This document shows positions 1-8,580 of a DNA stretch of 21,453 nt, one piece after another. Below the pieces are notes generated by a model. That model made no database searches and was not told where the DNA came from. It saw only the letters and a program-made list of their open reading frames with translations. The DNA is from JACKPD01 sp034003145. Its GTDB lineage: Bacteria; Spirochaetota; Spirochaetia; CADAEX01. The first letter of the stretch is position 1. Each line of letters begins with the position of its first letter. Made by a program: the position numbers and the translations under genes. Location: positions 1-21,453 of the forward strand of contig JAVEZE010000026.1 of NCBI GenBank assembly GCA_034003145.1. Direction: 5' to 3'.

Positions 1-911
1 TCGCAGTACTTATTTTAGGAATAATTATTACGGCTAGTATTTCCTCATCAGCATTTATTCCGCCGGCAGAATTCAATTTACCACGCGATAACGGAGTAGA
101 TATAATGATGGAAGCAGCTCTTGTAAAAAGTGATGCATCAGATGAAAAAGCATTCGGTGATGTTGATATGTCTCTATTAAAGGGCCTGAAAATTCGAGAA
201 CACAAGATTGTAACCGGAGAAAGCCTTTCAACAATTGCCGGCAAATACAAAATTGATCTTGGTACTCTTATCAGTTTTAACAACATTAAAAATGCCAGAA
301 AGATAAATTCCGGAACAATAATTAAAATTCCTGATAAAACCGGCCTTTTTTACAAAGTGTCCAAAGGAGATTCACTGGGGTCAATCGCCAGCAAATTCAA
401 TATTGAGCTGAACGCGTTACTGGATATTAATAATATTGATTCATATCTGATAAAACCGGGCCAGGAATTATTTATCCCGGAAGCCAAAATGGACAGTTTT
501 GACCTTAAAAAAGCGCTTGGCGAACTTTTCCTTTATCCTGTAAGCGGAAGGCTGACTTCTCCCTTCGGTTACAGAAAAGACCCTTTTACAGGGAAAAGAA
601 TGATGCATTACGGTATGGATATTTCCAACTATACAGGGACAAAGGTAAGGGCAACGCTTGACGGAAAAGTATTGATGTGCAGCTACAGTTCTGTTTACGG
701 AAAATATGTAATTATCAAGCATCAGGATGGATATCAGTCATTATATGCCCATCTTGATAAATACAGGGTATATGAGGGTGAAAATGTTGTTCAGGGCCAG
801 ATTATTGGAGATCTTGGAAATACAGGAAGAAGCACCGGCCCCCACCTTCACTTCTCTATCTATCACAAACAAAAGCCTATAGACCCGGCAACAGTCCTGT
901 CATCCAGGTAG
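1..911 (+). CDS. LysM-LysM-M23 family metallopeptidase (5' end outside window)
   Basis: Likely cell-wall endopeptidase or amidase activator that cuts peptidoglycan cross-links in the periplasm. The reading frame is open to the left edge, so the gene is partial; the ATG at 105 is probably internal, because the codons before it (from 3) encode a hydrophobic stretch (AVLILGIIITASISSSAF) that looks like a membrane anchor or signal peptide. Numbering from that ATG, LysM repeats lie at about 33-76 and 82-125, followed by an M23 domain at about 148-262. Its zinc ligands are H168 and D172 (HYGMD) and H249 (GPHLHF), with catalytic H216 (YAHL); all are intact, so the enzyme should be active. It converges with secA, 45 bases away, and no convincing terminator hairpin was seen between them. 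The family is clear; the exact substrate bond is not. Confidence 0.93.
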   Translation, partial: AVLILGIIITASISSSAFIPPAEFNLPRDNGVDIMMEAALVKSDASDEKAFGDVDMSLLKGLKIREHKIVTGESLSTIAGKYKIDLGTLISFNNIKNARKINSGTIIKIPDKTGLFYKVSKGDSLGSIASKFNIELNALLDINNIDSYLIKPGQELFIPEAKMDSFDLKKALGELFLYPVSGRLTSPFGYRKDPFTGKRMMHYGMDISNYTGTKVRATLDGKVLMCSYSSVYGKYVIIKHQDGYQSLYAHLDKYRVYEGENVVQGQIIGDLGNTGRSTGPHLHFSIYHKQKPIDPATVLSSR

Positions 912-956
912 AATTTAGCGCCATCTGATTATCCATTTTTGCCTGCAGAGAATTAT

Positions 957-3665
957 TCACCTTCCATGGCAGTGTTTGTATTTTTTACCGCTGCCGCAGG
1001 GGCACATATCGTTTCTCCCTACTTTAGGCACACTTCTTTTAACCTGAACGTTATCCGGCATTCCAGCTGCTGACTGCTGAGCGTTGCCTGAAAACTGTCC
1101 CATCGCATTGTGTGAAGCATGAACACTCTCGCGCGGCATATTTTTCGGTTTATCGCCCTCTGCTGTTCTTATTCTTACATTTAATACTTTTCGTGTCAGC
1201 ATCAGCCTTATTTCAGAAATAAGTTTATCAAAAATCTCAAATCCTTCAAGTTTATATTCAAGCAGCGGGTTTTTCTGTCCATATGTCCTTAAATAAACCG
1301 CTTCCCTGAGCTCTTCCAGGTTTTCAAGGTGTTCCTGCCACTTTGTGTCAATGTGGCGCATATATTCTATGCGGATAAAGTAATTGAAATTTTCCTTTCC
1401 AACCTGGGCTTCTTTTTCCAAGGTTTCAGCTGCTATCTGCCTTACAATATAATCCTTTAGTTCATTCAAAGGCATATCATTGATTGAATCCTGTGATACC
1501 TGAGGTCTATAAAAAAGCACTTCCTGGATTTTATCAAGGAAATAACTGTTGGTATTATGGGTTTTTTCTGTTTCAAGGAGAATATCATCAAGACATTCTT
1601 CAGCGATTGAGATAATCCTTTCGCTTAAGTTTTCCTCTTCAAGGATTGTGTCTCTCTGGTTATAGATGAATTTCCTGTGTTCATTAAGAACATCGTCATA
1701 TTCAAGAAGATGTTTTCTTATATCATAGTTTCGCTCTTCAACCCTTTTCTGCGCTTTTTCTATGGATTTGCTTATCCAGGGGTGATGGATCGGTTCATCA
1801 TTTTTCATCCCTGCTTTTGACATCAGCGATTTCATGTTCTCTCCGCCGAAAAGCCTCATAAGGGTATCATCAAGCGATATATAAAACTTTGACCGGCCGG
1901 GGTCGCCCTGTCGGCCTGATCTTCCCCTCAGCTGATTGTCTATACGGCGGGATTCATGCCTTTCTGTTCCCAGCACAAAAAGCCCGCCCGCTGCTTTGAC
2001 TTGTTCATATTCTGTAAGCCATTTTTCATATTCTTTCCTGTAAGCTTTCTTAAAGACTTCTTCTTCCGCTTCAGTGCCTGCAGCTTTTCTTGCCCTGAAT
2101 TCAGGATTGCCGCCAAGTTTGATATCTGTACCGCGGCCCGCCATGTTGGTCGCGATTGTAACAGAACCGCCTGCCCCTGCCTCAGCAATTATCATTGCCT
2201 CCCGGGCATGGTTTTTCGCGTTGAGCACTTCATGGCGGATACCCTTTTGGGTAAGAAGTTTTGACAGCAGTTCCGACTTTTCAATTGAGACAGTCCCCAC
2301 CAGAATCGGCTGCCCTTTTTTGTGGGCAGTTTCAATCTCTTCGCATATAGCGTCAAATTTACAGTTCTCGTTCAGGTAAATCTCATCATCCTGATCATCC
2401 CTGTTGATTGGCCGGTTTGTAGGGATTACTACTACATCAAGGTTATAGATCCGCGCGAACTCTCTTGCCTCGGTATCAGCTGTTCCAGTCATACCTGATA
2501 TCTTGTCATACATCCTGAAAAAATTCTGAAAAGTTATAGTTGCCAGGGTTTTGTTTCTCTGCGCAACCTTGATTTTTTCCTTTGCCTCTATCGCCTGATG
2601 CAGCCCCTCAGAGTATCTTCTTCCAGCTAGAATACGCCCTGTAAATTCATCTACAATCTGAACAAGTCCGCCCTGGACAACATAATCGACATCTTTATGA
2701 AAAAGTTTATGAGCTTTTAACGCCTGGGTAATATAGTGTATATATTCAAAGTTATCTTCGTTGTAAAGCGATTCCTTAATTATTCCGTTCTTGATCAGCA
2801 GCCGTTCGACACTGTTGATTCCTTCCTCGGTAAAGGTTACCCTTTTACCTTTTTCATCAATCTTGAAGTCGCCGACAGGATTTTCATCAGGATATTCTCC
2901 GGTGTTTTCATCTTTCTCACACTCTTTCAGCAGGCTGACCAGATTGTTTACTTCATAGAATTTGCGGGTATCATCTTCTGCCGCGCCTGATATGATGAGA
3001 GGGGTACGGGCCTCATCAATTAATATTGAGTCTATTTCATCAATAATACAGTAATTGTGGTGCCTCAGCACTTTATCTTCGCTGTTCCACCGCATATTGT
3101 CGCGAAGATAGTCAAACCCAAGTTCATTATTTGTACCGTATGTTATATCATTTAAATAAGCCTGTTTCCTTACTTCATTATCCATGTTTGAAACAATAAA
3201 ACCGACAGATATATCAAGCAAGTCATAAACCGGCTTCATCCATAATGCATCCCTTTCCGCGAGATAATCATTAACTGTAACAATATGTACACCGCGGCCG
3301 GACAAGGCATTAAGATAGGCAGCTGTTACACTTGAGAGTGTTTTCCCCTCGCCGGTTTTCATCTCTGTAATTTTGCCCTGATGAAGCACTATTCCGCCAA
3401 GGATCTGAACATCATAAGGACGCTCTCCAAGTGTTCTGCGCGCTGCTTCACGTACAACAGCAAACGCTTCCGGCAAAATATCATCAAGACTCTCATTGTT
3501 TTTGATCCTTTCCCGGAACAACGCAGTTTGGCTCTTCAGTTCGTCATTATTAAGCCCCATTGCCCATTTTTCTTTTTCATTTACTTTGTGGAGAACAGGG
3601 AGAAGTTCTTTTAGATCTCTCTCATGTTTTGATCCAAATACAGTTTCAATTATTTTATTTACCAT
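957..3665 (-). CDS. secA: Preprotein translocase ATPase SecA
   Basis: Motor ATPase that pushes unfolded preproteins through SecYEG at the inner membrane. It is full length at 902 aa. Walker A TGEGKT lies at 104-109 and Walker B DEID at 209-212, matching the E. coli SecA positions. Further on are the helicase motifs GTADTEAREF, NMAGRGTDIKLGG and the arginine-finger region QLRGRSGRQGDPG. The C-terminus ends in the SecB/lipid-binding zinc motif CPCGSGKKYKHCHG (C888, C890, C899, H900). Start ATG at 3665 is preceded by CAGGAG (3684-3679), about 13 bases away, a slightly long spacing. It stands alone on the minus strand, divergent from the lipoprotein gene. Confidence 0.98.
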   Translation of the reverse strand: MVNKIIETVFGSKHERDLKELLPVLHKVNEKEKWAMGLNNDELKSQTALFRERIKNNESLDDILPEAFAVVREAARRTLGERPYDVQILGGIVLHQGKITEMKTGEGKTLSSVTAAYLNALSGRGVHIVTVNDYLAERDALWMKPVYDLLDISVGFIVSNMDNEVRKQAYLNDITYGTNNELGFDYLRDNMRWNSEDKVLRHHNYCIIDEIDSILIDEARTPLIISGAAEDDTRKFYEVNNLVSLLKECEKDENTGEYPDENPVGDFKIDEKGKRVTFTEEGINSVERLLIKNGIIKESLYNEDNFEYIHYITQALKAHKLFHKDVDYVVQGGLVQIVDEFTGRILAGRRYSEGLHQAIEAKEKIKVAQRNKTLATITFQNFFRMYDKISGMTGTADTEAREFARIYNLDVVVIPTNRPINRDDQDDEIYLNENCKFDAICEEIETAHKKGQPILVGTVSIEKSELLSKLLTQKGIRHEVLNAKNHAREAMIIAEAGAGGSVTIATNMAGRGTDIKLGGNPEFRARKAAGTEAEEEVFKKAYRKEYEKWLTEYEQVKAAGGLFVLGTERHESRRIDNQLRGRSGRQGDPGRSKFYISLDDTLMRLFGGENMKSLMSKAGMKNDEPIHHPWISKSIEKAQKRVEERNYDIRKHLLEYDDVLNEHRKFIYNQRDTILEEENLSERIISIAEECLDDILLETEKTHNTNSYFLDKIQEVLFYRPQVSQDSINDMPLNELKDYIVRQIAAETLEKEAQVGKENFNYFIRIEYMRHIDTKWQEHLENLEELREAVYLRTYGQKNPLLEYKLEGFEIFDKLISEIRLMLTRKVLNVRIRTAEGDKPKNMPRESVHASHNAMGQFSGNAQQSAAGMPDNVQVKRSVPKVGRNDMCPCGSGKKYKHCHGR

Positions 3666-3773
3666 TGTAAAAACGATGCTCCTGTGGTTATACGTGAAAA
3701 ATATAACAGATTTTGAGTTTAAATTGTATATGTTTTTAATTAAATCTATTCTTTTTTAATAAGGGGGTCAAGA

Positions 3774-3802
3774 TTGACATAAAATATTGCAGATAGTATC
3801 AT
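3774..3802 (+). promoter_or_regulatory. Sigma70-type promoter of the lipoprotein gene
   Basis: TTGACA (3774-3779), 17-base spacer, TATCAT (3797-3802): perfect -35 and 5/6 -10. The expected transcription start, about 7 bases downstream, falls near 3809, directly before the ATG at 3811. This implies a leaderless or nearly leaderless mRNA. Confidence 0.75.
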
Positions 3803-3810
3803 TTCGCCAA

Positions 3811-5019
3811 ATGAAAAGATATTTTTTTTTATTACTTGTCCTGTTAATGCTTTTCAGTTCATGCGATGACAGAGAATCTTCACTTCTGAAAAAAGAAGTG
3901 CTGTTCACACTTAACTACGGAAAAATGGAAGACCAGCTTGATATGTCCTATAACAGCTCCATTATGGTTCCGTTTCCAGCGCTTATAAAAATGGTAAACG
4001 GAATAGTATATGTCATGAACGGTAATCTGAAAAAAATCATGAAATTCACCTCTTTCGGTGATATCCTTACTGTACTTGGAAACAGGGAAACAATTTCATC
4101 ACCTGTAATTGTTGAAGGAAATCTTTCCGGAGATGAAAAAGTAAACCGCAAAGCTGTATTTTTCCCTTTCAACAGCATTGAGGAGTTTACAGTCGATAAA
4201 AAACAGTACATATATGTTAGTGATGTTCTGCCCCAGGAAAGGCATGAATATGATGAAGAAACAGGGGCAATGCTTTCCAATATTATATACAGGTATGACA
4301 ACAATTCAAATTTTATTGATTTCATAGGGCAGGACGGGAAAGGTGGAATACCTTTTCCCTTTATCAAAAACATAATTACAAATGACAACAATGATATTAT
4401 AGCTGTAACCCGGCCCGGAATGCAGCAGATAGTTTTCTGGTTTAACAGCAATGGAGAGCTGCTGTACAGGGTTGAAATTGATGAAAATTCAGTGCCGTTT
4501 CCTGAGGGAGAACAGAATCTTTTTCCTTCAATCAGTGCCATAAGAGCACCTGACCAGGACCATTTATTATATATAAAAACAGATTACTATAAACAGATTG
4601 ACAGCGAAGTTCTGGATGATAGAAATGATATTGATTTTTACAAGTCCTATATAAATATTCTTGATGTTGATACAGGAAAATATATAAACATGATTGAACT
4701 CCCTGATGCCTTTACTGCACCTGATATCAAGGGAAACTTCATGGAAAAAAGACTCCAGGTGCTCCACAACTTCCTTGATGTTGTAGGTAATAAATATATT
4801 TTTCTCTCCTCTTTTATCAATAATAACGCGATGCAGGTTCTTGTCATAGATATTGAGGGAAATGTGGTTGATCAGGTGAGAATAAACATTGATTTTGAGT
4901 CATACTTTCATATAGATATAAATTTAAGTAACGAAGGAATACTTACAGCGCTTCTGGCAGGCAGCAATGAAACAACAATTGCCTGGTGGAGGACTGATTC
5001 AATGCTCAATGAAAAGTAA
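3811..5019 (+). CDS. Predicted lipoprotein, beta-propeller-like (resembles LIC_12708-type spirochaetal proteins)
   Basis: A 402-aa envelope lipoprotein of unknown function. The chosen start at 3811 gives a compact signal peptide (M-K-R, then a run of F and L) ending in a lipobox LFSSC with lipidated C18. A longer frame from a TTG at 3787 would begin inside the promoter spacer and add eight residues, so it is rejected. The mature part is rich in short beta strands with recurring turns such as NGNLKKIMKF, YIYVSDV, NNSNFIDFIG and NSNGELLYRV, as expected of a six-bladed propeller of NHL/TolB-like architecture. The opening motif YGKMEDQLD resembles a conserved spirochaetal lipoprotein family; that family assignment is from memory. 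No Shine-Dalgarno sequence precedes the ATG. The nnr gene follows 15 bases downstream, so the two are probably co-transcribed. Confidence 0.8.
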   Translation: MKRYFFLLLVLLMLFSSCDDRESSLLKKEVLFTLNYGKMEDQLDMSYNSSIMVPFPALIKMVNGIVYVMNGNLKKIMKFTSFGDILTVLGNRETISSPVIVEGNLSGDEKVNRKAVFFPFNSIEEFTVDKKQYIYVSDVLPQERHEYDEETGAMLSNIIYRYDNNSNFIDFIGQDGKGGIPFPFIKNIITNDNNDIIAVTRPGMQQIVFWFNSNGELLYRVEIDENSVPFPEGEQNLFPSISAIRAPDQDHLLYIKTDYYKQIDSEVLDDRNDIDFYKSYINILDVDTGKYINMIELPDAFTAPDIKGNFMEKRLQVLHNFLDVVGNKYIFLSSFINNNAMQVLVIDIEGNVVDQVRINIDFESYFHIDINLSNEGILTALLAGSNETTIAWWRTDSMLNEK

Positions 5020-5034
5020 CTCTGCGGGGATAAT

Positions 5035-6603
5035 ATGATTATTGTTGAATCTGATACAATGTCTGAAATTGACAAAAAAGCAATGGATGATTTTGCTTAT
5101 CCGGGAATTCTCCTGATGGAGAACGCAGGAATTAACTGCTTTAGAATACTGGAAGAAAGGGTTTTTCCTTTGTGCGGCAGCAAGGATGCAGTATTTGTTT
5201 GCGGAAGGGGCAACAACGGAGGAGATGCGCTTGTTATGGCCCGCCACCATTTTATAAGAGGAAATAAAGGTTCAATTATAACTACCGGAAACAGTTACAA
5301 AGAGGGGCATGCCAAAATAAATTTCGGGCTCTGCAAAAATCTGGGTATACAGATTCTTGACTGGAAGAAAGATAAAAAAGCATCACTTGAGGCACTTGAA
5401 AGTTGTAAAATTATTGTGGATGGTATGGCAGGAACAGGTATAAAAGGACCTTTACGGGAAAATGAGGGAGAATTGTGCGATGCCATCAACAGCACAAATT
5501 CATATATTTGCTCTATTGATATACCATCAGGAATCGGAGACAATTTCAAAAGCAGCCATAAATCAATAAACGCAGATCTTACCTTGACGATTGGACTTCC
5601 CAAAATATCACTATACTATCCGTCGGCAAGAAAAAGATGCGGTAAGATTATTATTACTGATGCCGCCTTTCCTCCGTCCCTCCTTGCGGTTGAAAATCCG
5701 GCCTATACACTTCTTGAAAAAAAAATGGCTGACCGGTACATCAGCCTTCCTTCTCCCTGGAGTTATAAAAATTCGCGCGGACATGCGGCAGTTTTTGCAG
5801 GAAGCAAAGGAAAAAGCGGAGCAGCTGTTTTATCTTCCACCGCTGCACTTAAGAGCCTTGCCGGGCTTGTTACACTTTATACTGACAAAGAGATATACAG
5901 CTCTCTTATCAGCTCAGTTACATCTGTGATGCTGAATTCATTTCCGCCTGATAAATCTTTTGATGATCTTTTGGATCGCTACGATGCATTTATCACAGGC
6001 CCGGGATGGGGTTTTGATATAGAAAAGAAAGAACTGCTTTTAAGGCTGCTAATGGAAACAGACAAGCCTGTTGTTATAGACGCAGATGCCATCCCGTTAC
6101 TTGCGTCAATTTTTAAAGATCAGGGAACAGTTTTTTGCCCGGTAAAAACAGAAAATGGCAGTGAGACAAAGGCTGTGAAAACCCTGTTTAAAAACAAAAA
6201 CTCTATTATCACGCCTCATCCCGGAGAGTTTGCATCACTTTTAAATGCTCCAGCCGGTGATATACTTGATAATCCTTCCCCCTGGTTAAGGTGTTTCTGC
6301 ATTAAAACCGGTATAACAGCTCTCCTTAAATCCCATGTTACCTGGATATGCATGCCGGATGGAAAAATAATGATACTCGACAGCATGAATCCTGCCCTCG
6401 CGACAGCCGGGAGCGGCGACATTCTTGCGGGAATTATTGGCGGACTGCTTGCTTACAGCCTTGATCCGGAAAAAGCTGCTGTTTCCGGAGTAATTATTCA
6501 TAGCGAAGCAGGAAAAAAATGCTATGATGAAAAAGGATACTTTACTTCAGAGGAAATACTTGATTTTATTTCCCATACAATAAAAGAAATAAAGCAGGCT
6601 TAA
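5035..6603 (+). CDS. nnr: Bifunctional NAD(P)HX epimerase / dehydratase (YjeF-type)
   Basis: Repairs hydrated, damaged NADH and NADPH: the N-terminal domain epimerises R- and S-NAD(P)HX, and the C-terminal domain dehydrates S-NAD(P)HX using ADP (or ATP). At 522 aa it has the usual fused length. The NnrE half shows GRGNNGGDA (57-65) and the catalytic-Asp region VDGMAGTG (D129). The NnrD half, from about 230, shows AGSKGKSGAA (255-264), GPGWG (322-326), PHPGEF (394-399) and ATAGSGD (456-462) with the catalytic Asp D462. GGGGA at 5026-5030 serves as ribosome-binding site. The next gene starts 3 bases after its stop. Both active sites look complete. Confidence 0.95.
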   Translation: MIIVESDTMSEIDKKAMDDFAYPGILLMENAGINCFRILEERVFPLCGSKDAVFVCGRGNNGGDALVMARHHFIRGNKGSIITTGNSYKEGHAKINFGLCKNLGIQILDWKKDKKASLEALESCKIIVDGMAGTGIKGPLRENEGELCDAINSTNSYICSIDIPSGIGDNFKSSHKSINADLTLTIGLPKISLYYPSARKRCGKIIITDAAFPPSLLAVENPAYTLLEKKMADRYISLPSPWSYKNSRGHAAVFAGSKGKSGAAVLSSTAALKSLAGLVTLYTDKEIYSSLISSVTSVMLNSFPPDKSFDDLLDRYDAFITGPGWGFDIEKKELLLRLLMETDKPVVIDADAIPLLASIFKDQGTVFCPVKTENGSETKAVKTLFKNKNSIITPHPGEFASLLNAPAGDILDNPSPWLRCFCIKTGITALLKSHVTWICMPDGKIMILDSMNPALATAGSGDILAGIIGGLLAYSLDPEKAAVSGVIIHSEAGKKCYDEKGYFTSEEILDFISHTIKEIKQA

Positions 6604-6606
6604 AAT

Positions 6607-7149
6607 ATGGAAGATAATGGCAAAGAGCAGATAGAAATCCACTACGACAGAAACGAAAGGCTTGCAATGATTCCTGAAGCTCTGCTTAAGCTTAAATCCG
6701 GAAAAAAAGGATTTTTCCACAACAAATCCATGGCAATACTTTTCGCAGATATTGTAATTATATGTCTGCTTTCTGCCGGTTTTTTTATCTACAGCAGCTT
6801 GACAACCAACACATACTCGTCAAAAAATTACAGTCTGATATTAAAAGGATATATTTTCAATGATACAGCCCTGGTAACACTTACAATTACAAAAAAAATG
6901 GATGCACCTCCACTTAAAACCGAACCTAAACCATTTGAAGCTACAATCACGGTAACAGGAAATAAAAATTACTATAAAAAGAATTTTGATTTTCTACCTG
7001 ATGTCATTAACCGGGATGTTACGGTAAGGGCATCAATTCCGCTTGACCCGGCAGATCTTGATAAAAAAATGAACACTATTGCATACGCGGCAGTAAAATT
7101 CGAAAATACAAGCATAAAATTGAAATACAAATTAAAGAAAGAAAAATAA
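6607..7149 (+). CDS. Hypothetical single-pass membrane protein
   Basis: A 180-aa protein not recognised. It has a charged cytoplasmic N-terminus (about 1-40), one strong transmembrane helix at about 42-64 (AILFADIVIICLLSAGFFIY), and an external domain of about 115 residues rich in beta-forming sequence (LILKGYIFNDTALVTLTI, then EATITVTGN). This suggests a small Ig-like or OB-like fold facing the periplasm. It begins 3 bases after nnr with only a weak CAGG upstream, so translational coupling to nnr is likely. Codon use matches its neighbours. No enzymatic motif was seen. Confidence 0.72.
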   Translation: MEDNGKEQIEIHYDRNERLAMIPEALLKLKSGKKGFFHNKSMAILFADIVIICLLSAGFFIYSSLTTNTYSSKNYSLILKGYIFNDTALVTLTITKKMDAPPLKTEPKPFEATITVTGNKNYYKKNFDFLPDVINRDVTVRASIPLDPADLDKKMNTIAYAAVKFENTSIKLKYKLKKEK

Positions 7150-7151
7150 AA

Positions 7152-7180
7152 TTGACGACTTTTGCAGTTTCATATATTAT
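7152..7180 (+). promoter_or_regulatory. Sigma70-type promoter before the 136-aa membrane protein
   Basis: TTGACG (7152-7157), 17-base spacer, TATTAT (7175-7180). The ribosome-binding site AAGGAG (7186-7191) begins almost at the expected transcription start, so the leader would be only about 13-16 bases. The promoter implies that the next gene is at least partly independent of the nnr operon. Confidence 0.65.
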
Positions 7181-7199
7181 CTTACAAGGAGTATTATAA

Positions 7200-7610
7200 A
7201 TGGTTCAGTTTTACTTTTTATCAATTTTTGTAAATTTTATTGGCGGTTTGCTGCTTGCCGGTGATACAATAAACAAGCAATATCCAGGCTTTGAATCACT
7301 TCAGGATTTTTTCAAAAATTCTTCATATATGCTTTTTTTTGCCATCCTTTCAGCTGTTGCAGGAATTTTCAAGATTATCAGTGTATTTGACGGCGATGTT
7401 TATGTTGTAGGCGATATTCTTCCAGCGCTTGCAAGCATTACAATTTCAATATATCTCTTTAATTCATACTTTCTTGAGAAAAAAGGGGTATCAGAACCAC
7501 ATATAGAAAAAATAAACATCTTTATTGAAGAATATAAATCATTGATCGGCATCACAATTATTGTGATATCAATACTGCATTTTTTCTTCCCTGATGTTCT
7601 TTTTATATAA
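7200..7610 (+). CDS. Hypothetical four-helix membrane protein
   Basis: A 136-aa integral membrane protein, not recognised. Hydrophobic segments lie at about 2-20, 42-60, 72-90 and 114-134, with a short charged loop (EKKGVSEPHIEKINIFIEE) between helices 3 and 4. GDTINKQYPG after helix 1 and VFDGDVYVVGDILPA before helix 3 look like conserved loop sequence. It has a good ribosome-binding site (AAGGAG, 8 bases before ATG) and its own promoter. The stop codon lies within a TATAAT that may drive the following mutT-like gene. Confidence 0.72.
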   Translation: MVQFYFLSIFVNFIGGLLLAGDTINKQYPGFESLQDFFKNSSYMLFFAILSAVAGIFKIISVFDGDVYVVGDILPALASITISIYLFNSYFLEKKGVSEPHIEKINIFIEEYKSLIGITIIVISILHFFFPDVLFI

Positions 7611-7611
7611 T
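7606..7611 (+). promoter_or_regulatory. Perfect -10 hexamer just before the MutT-like gene
   Basis: TATAAT ends 9 bases before the ATG at 7621 and overlaps the stop codon of the upstream gene. No good -35 was found at 17-18 bases (the sequence there is TTTCTT). If used, it would give a leaderless or 2-4 base-leader transcript. The A/T richness of the region makes a chance match possible. Confidence 0.4.
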
Positions 7612-7620
7612 TTACTAACA

Positions 7621-8010
7621 ATGCTATATTCCATCTCAACTGCAGGCGTGGCAAAACGGGGAAACAAGTATTTCGTTGCCAAAAGAAAACCTGGCAACTC
7701 CATTGGTGATTTATGGGAGTTTCCCGGAGGAAAAGCAGACAAAGGGGAAAAACCTGAATCTGCGCTTAAAAGGGAATTCCTTGAAGAGTTTAATGTTCAA
7801 ATCGATGTGGGTAAAAAAATCTGCAGCGGTATTTTTACCAATAATTCAATTATTTATAAACTGATAGCTTTCAGCATAGACATCCTGTCTGACAATCTCC
7901 AGTTAAATGAGCATACAGATACAGCCTGGGTAGAAAAAGAAAAATTCACTCAAATGAATTTTCCAAAATCCGACATGATAATTGTCAATTTTATAATGAA
8001 TAATTGCTGA
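7621..8010 (+). CDS. MutT-like Nudix hydrolase (8-oxo-dGTP diphosphatase type)
   Basis: Probably hydrolyses oxidised dGTP or related nucleotides to keep them out of DNA. From the chosen ATG (129 aa, the usual MutT size) it starts MLYSISTAGVAKRGNKYFVA, typical of MutT, then LWEFPGGK and a Nudix box at 37-59: G37-x5-E43-x7-REFLEEFNV. The catalytic REFLEE residues are intact; the family's late Gly is Asn (N58), which is tolerated. An alternative ATG at 7594 would add nine hydrophobic residues and overlap the previous gene. Neither start has a Shine-Dalgarno sequence. It converges on rsmD with only 6 bases between stop codons. Being mutT itself rather than another Nudix enzyme is likely but not proven. 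Confidence 0.85.
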   Translation: MLYSISTAGVAKRGNKYFVAKRKPGNSIGDLWEFPGGKADKGEKPESALKREFLEEFNVQIDVGKKICSGIFTNNSIIYKLIAFSIDILSDNLQLNEHTDTAWVEKEKFTQMNFPKSDMIIVNFIMNNC

Positions 8011-8016
8011 TATTGC

Positions 8017-8559
8017 CTATACAATATTCTGCTTTTGGTAAAACAGCAGAATTGACCTGCCGTATTTTCTCCTGTCTTTAAGCAAAAGATCACCTATTCT
8101 TTCAGGCCAGTTTTCCTCTGAAGGATGGTGGATCATCAATAAGCCGTTTGCGTTTATAATATCTTTTTCACAGGCAAGTTCTGCAAGCCTTACCTTGTTC
8201 TTTAATGGGAATGGAGGATCAAGAAAAACCAGGTCGAATTTTTCTTTTGCTGTCGATATAAACCGCTCAGCAGACATTATAAATATCTTTGTTTCCGTGT
8301 TTTCTGCTATCTTCACATTTTCACGCAGAACATGTTTCTTGATCCTGTCCATTTCCACAAAACAGACAGGAGATGCGCCGCGGGAGGCAGCTTCAAGCCC
8401 AACTATTCCAGATCCGCAGAAAAGGTCAAGAAAACTTAAGTCATCAATATTTCCAAGTATGGAAAACATCGACTCCCTCATCCTGTCCATTGCAGGGCGG
8501 ATTACACCTTTGGGACACTTGATCTGTCTGCTGCAGTATTTTCCGCCAGTTATCCTCAT
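8017..8559 (-). CDS. rsmD: 16S rRNA (guanine(966)-N2)-methyltransferase RsmD
   Basis: Methylates G966 of 16S rRNA during small-subunit assembly, using S-adenosylmethionine. It is 180 aa, the normal size. It opens MRITGGKYCSRQIKCP with the family pattern RP(A)MDRMRESMFSIL (21-35), then the SAM-binding loop LDLFCGSGIVGLE (44-56) and the catalytic DPPF (114-117). The ATG at 8559 is preferred over an in-frame TTG one codon upstream because it matches the family N-terminus. No clear ribosome-binding site is present, and it starts 21 bases after the stop of the upstream Bax-inhibitor gene, so coupled expression is likely. Confidence 0.95.
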   Translation of the reverse strand: MRITGGKYCSRQIKCPKGVIRPAMDRMRESMFSILGNIDDLSFLDLFCGSGIVGLEAASRGASPVCFVEMDRIKKHVLRENVKIAENTETKIFIMSAERFISTAKEKFDLVFLDPPFPLKNKVRLAELACEKDIINANGLLMIHHPSEENWPERIGDLLLKDRRKYGRSILLFYQKQNIV

Positions 8560-8580
8560 CAAATAGCCAAAAAAGAGGTG

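Noticed and set aside
3948..4541. Long minus-strand frame of 197 codons inside the lipoprotein gene
   Set aside because: Antisense shadow of a well-supported gene; serine-rich sequence with no domain, ribosome-binding site or promoter.
8009..8028. ATATTG/CAATAT hairpin between mutT and rsmD, considered as a bidirectional terminator
   Set aside because: Only six mostly A-T pairs and no following T run on either strand; it overlaps both gene ends and is too weak to call.
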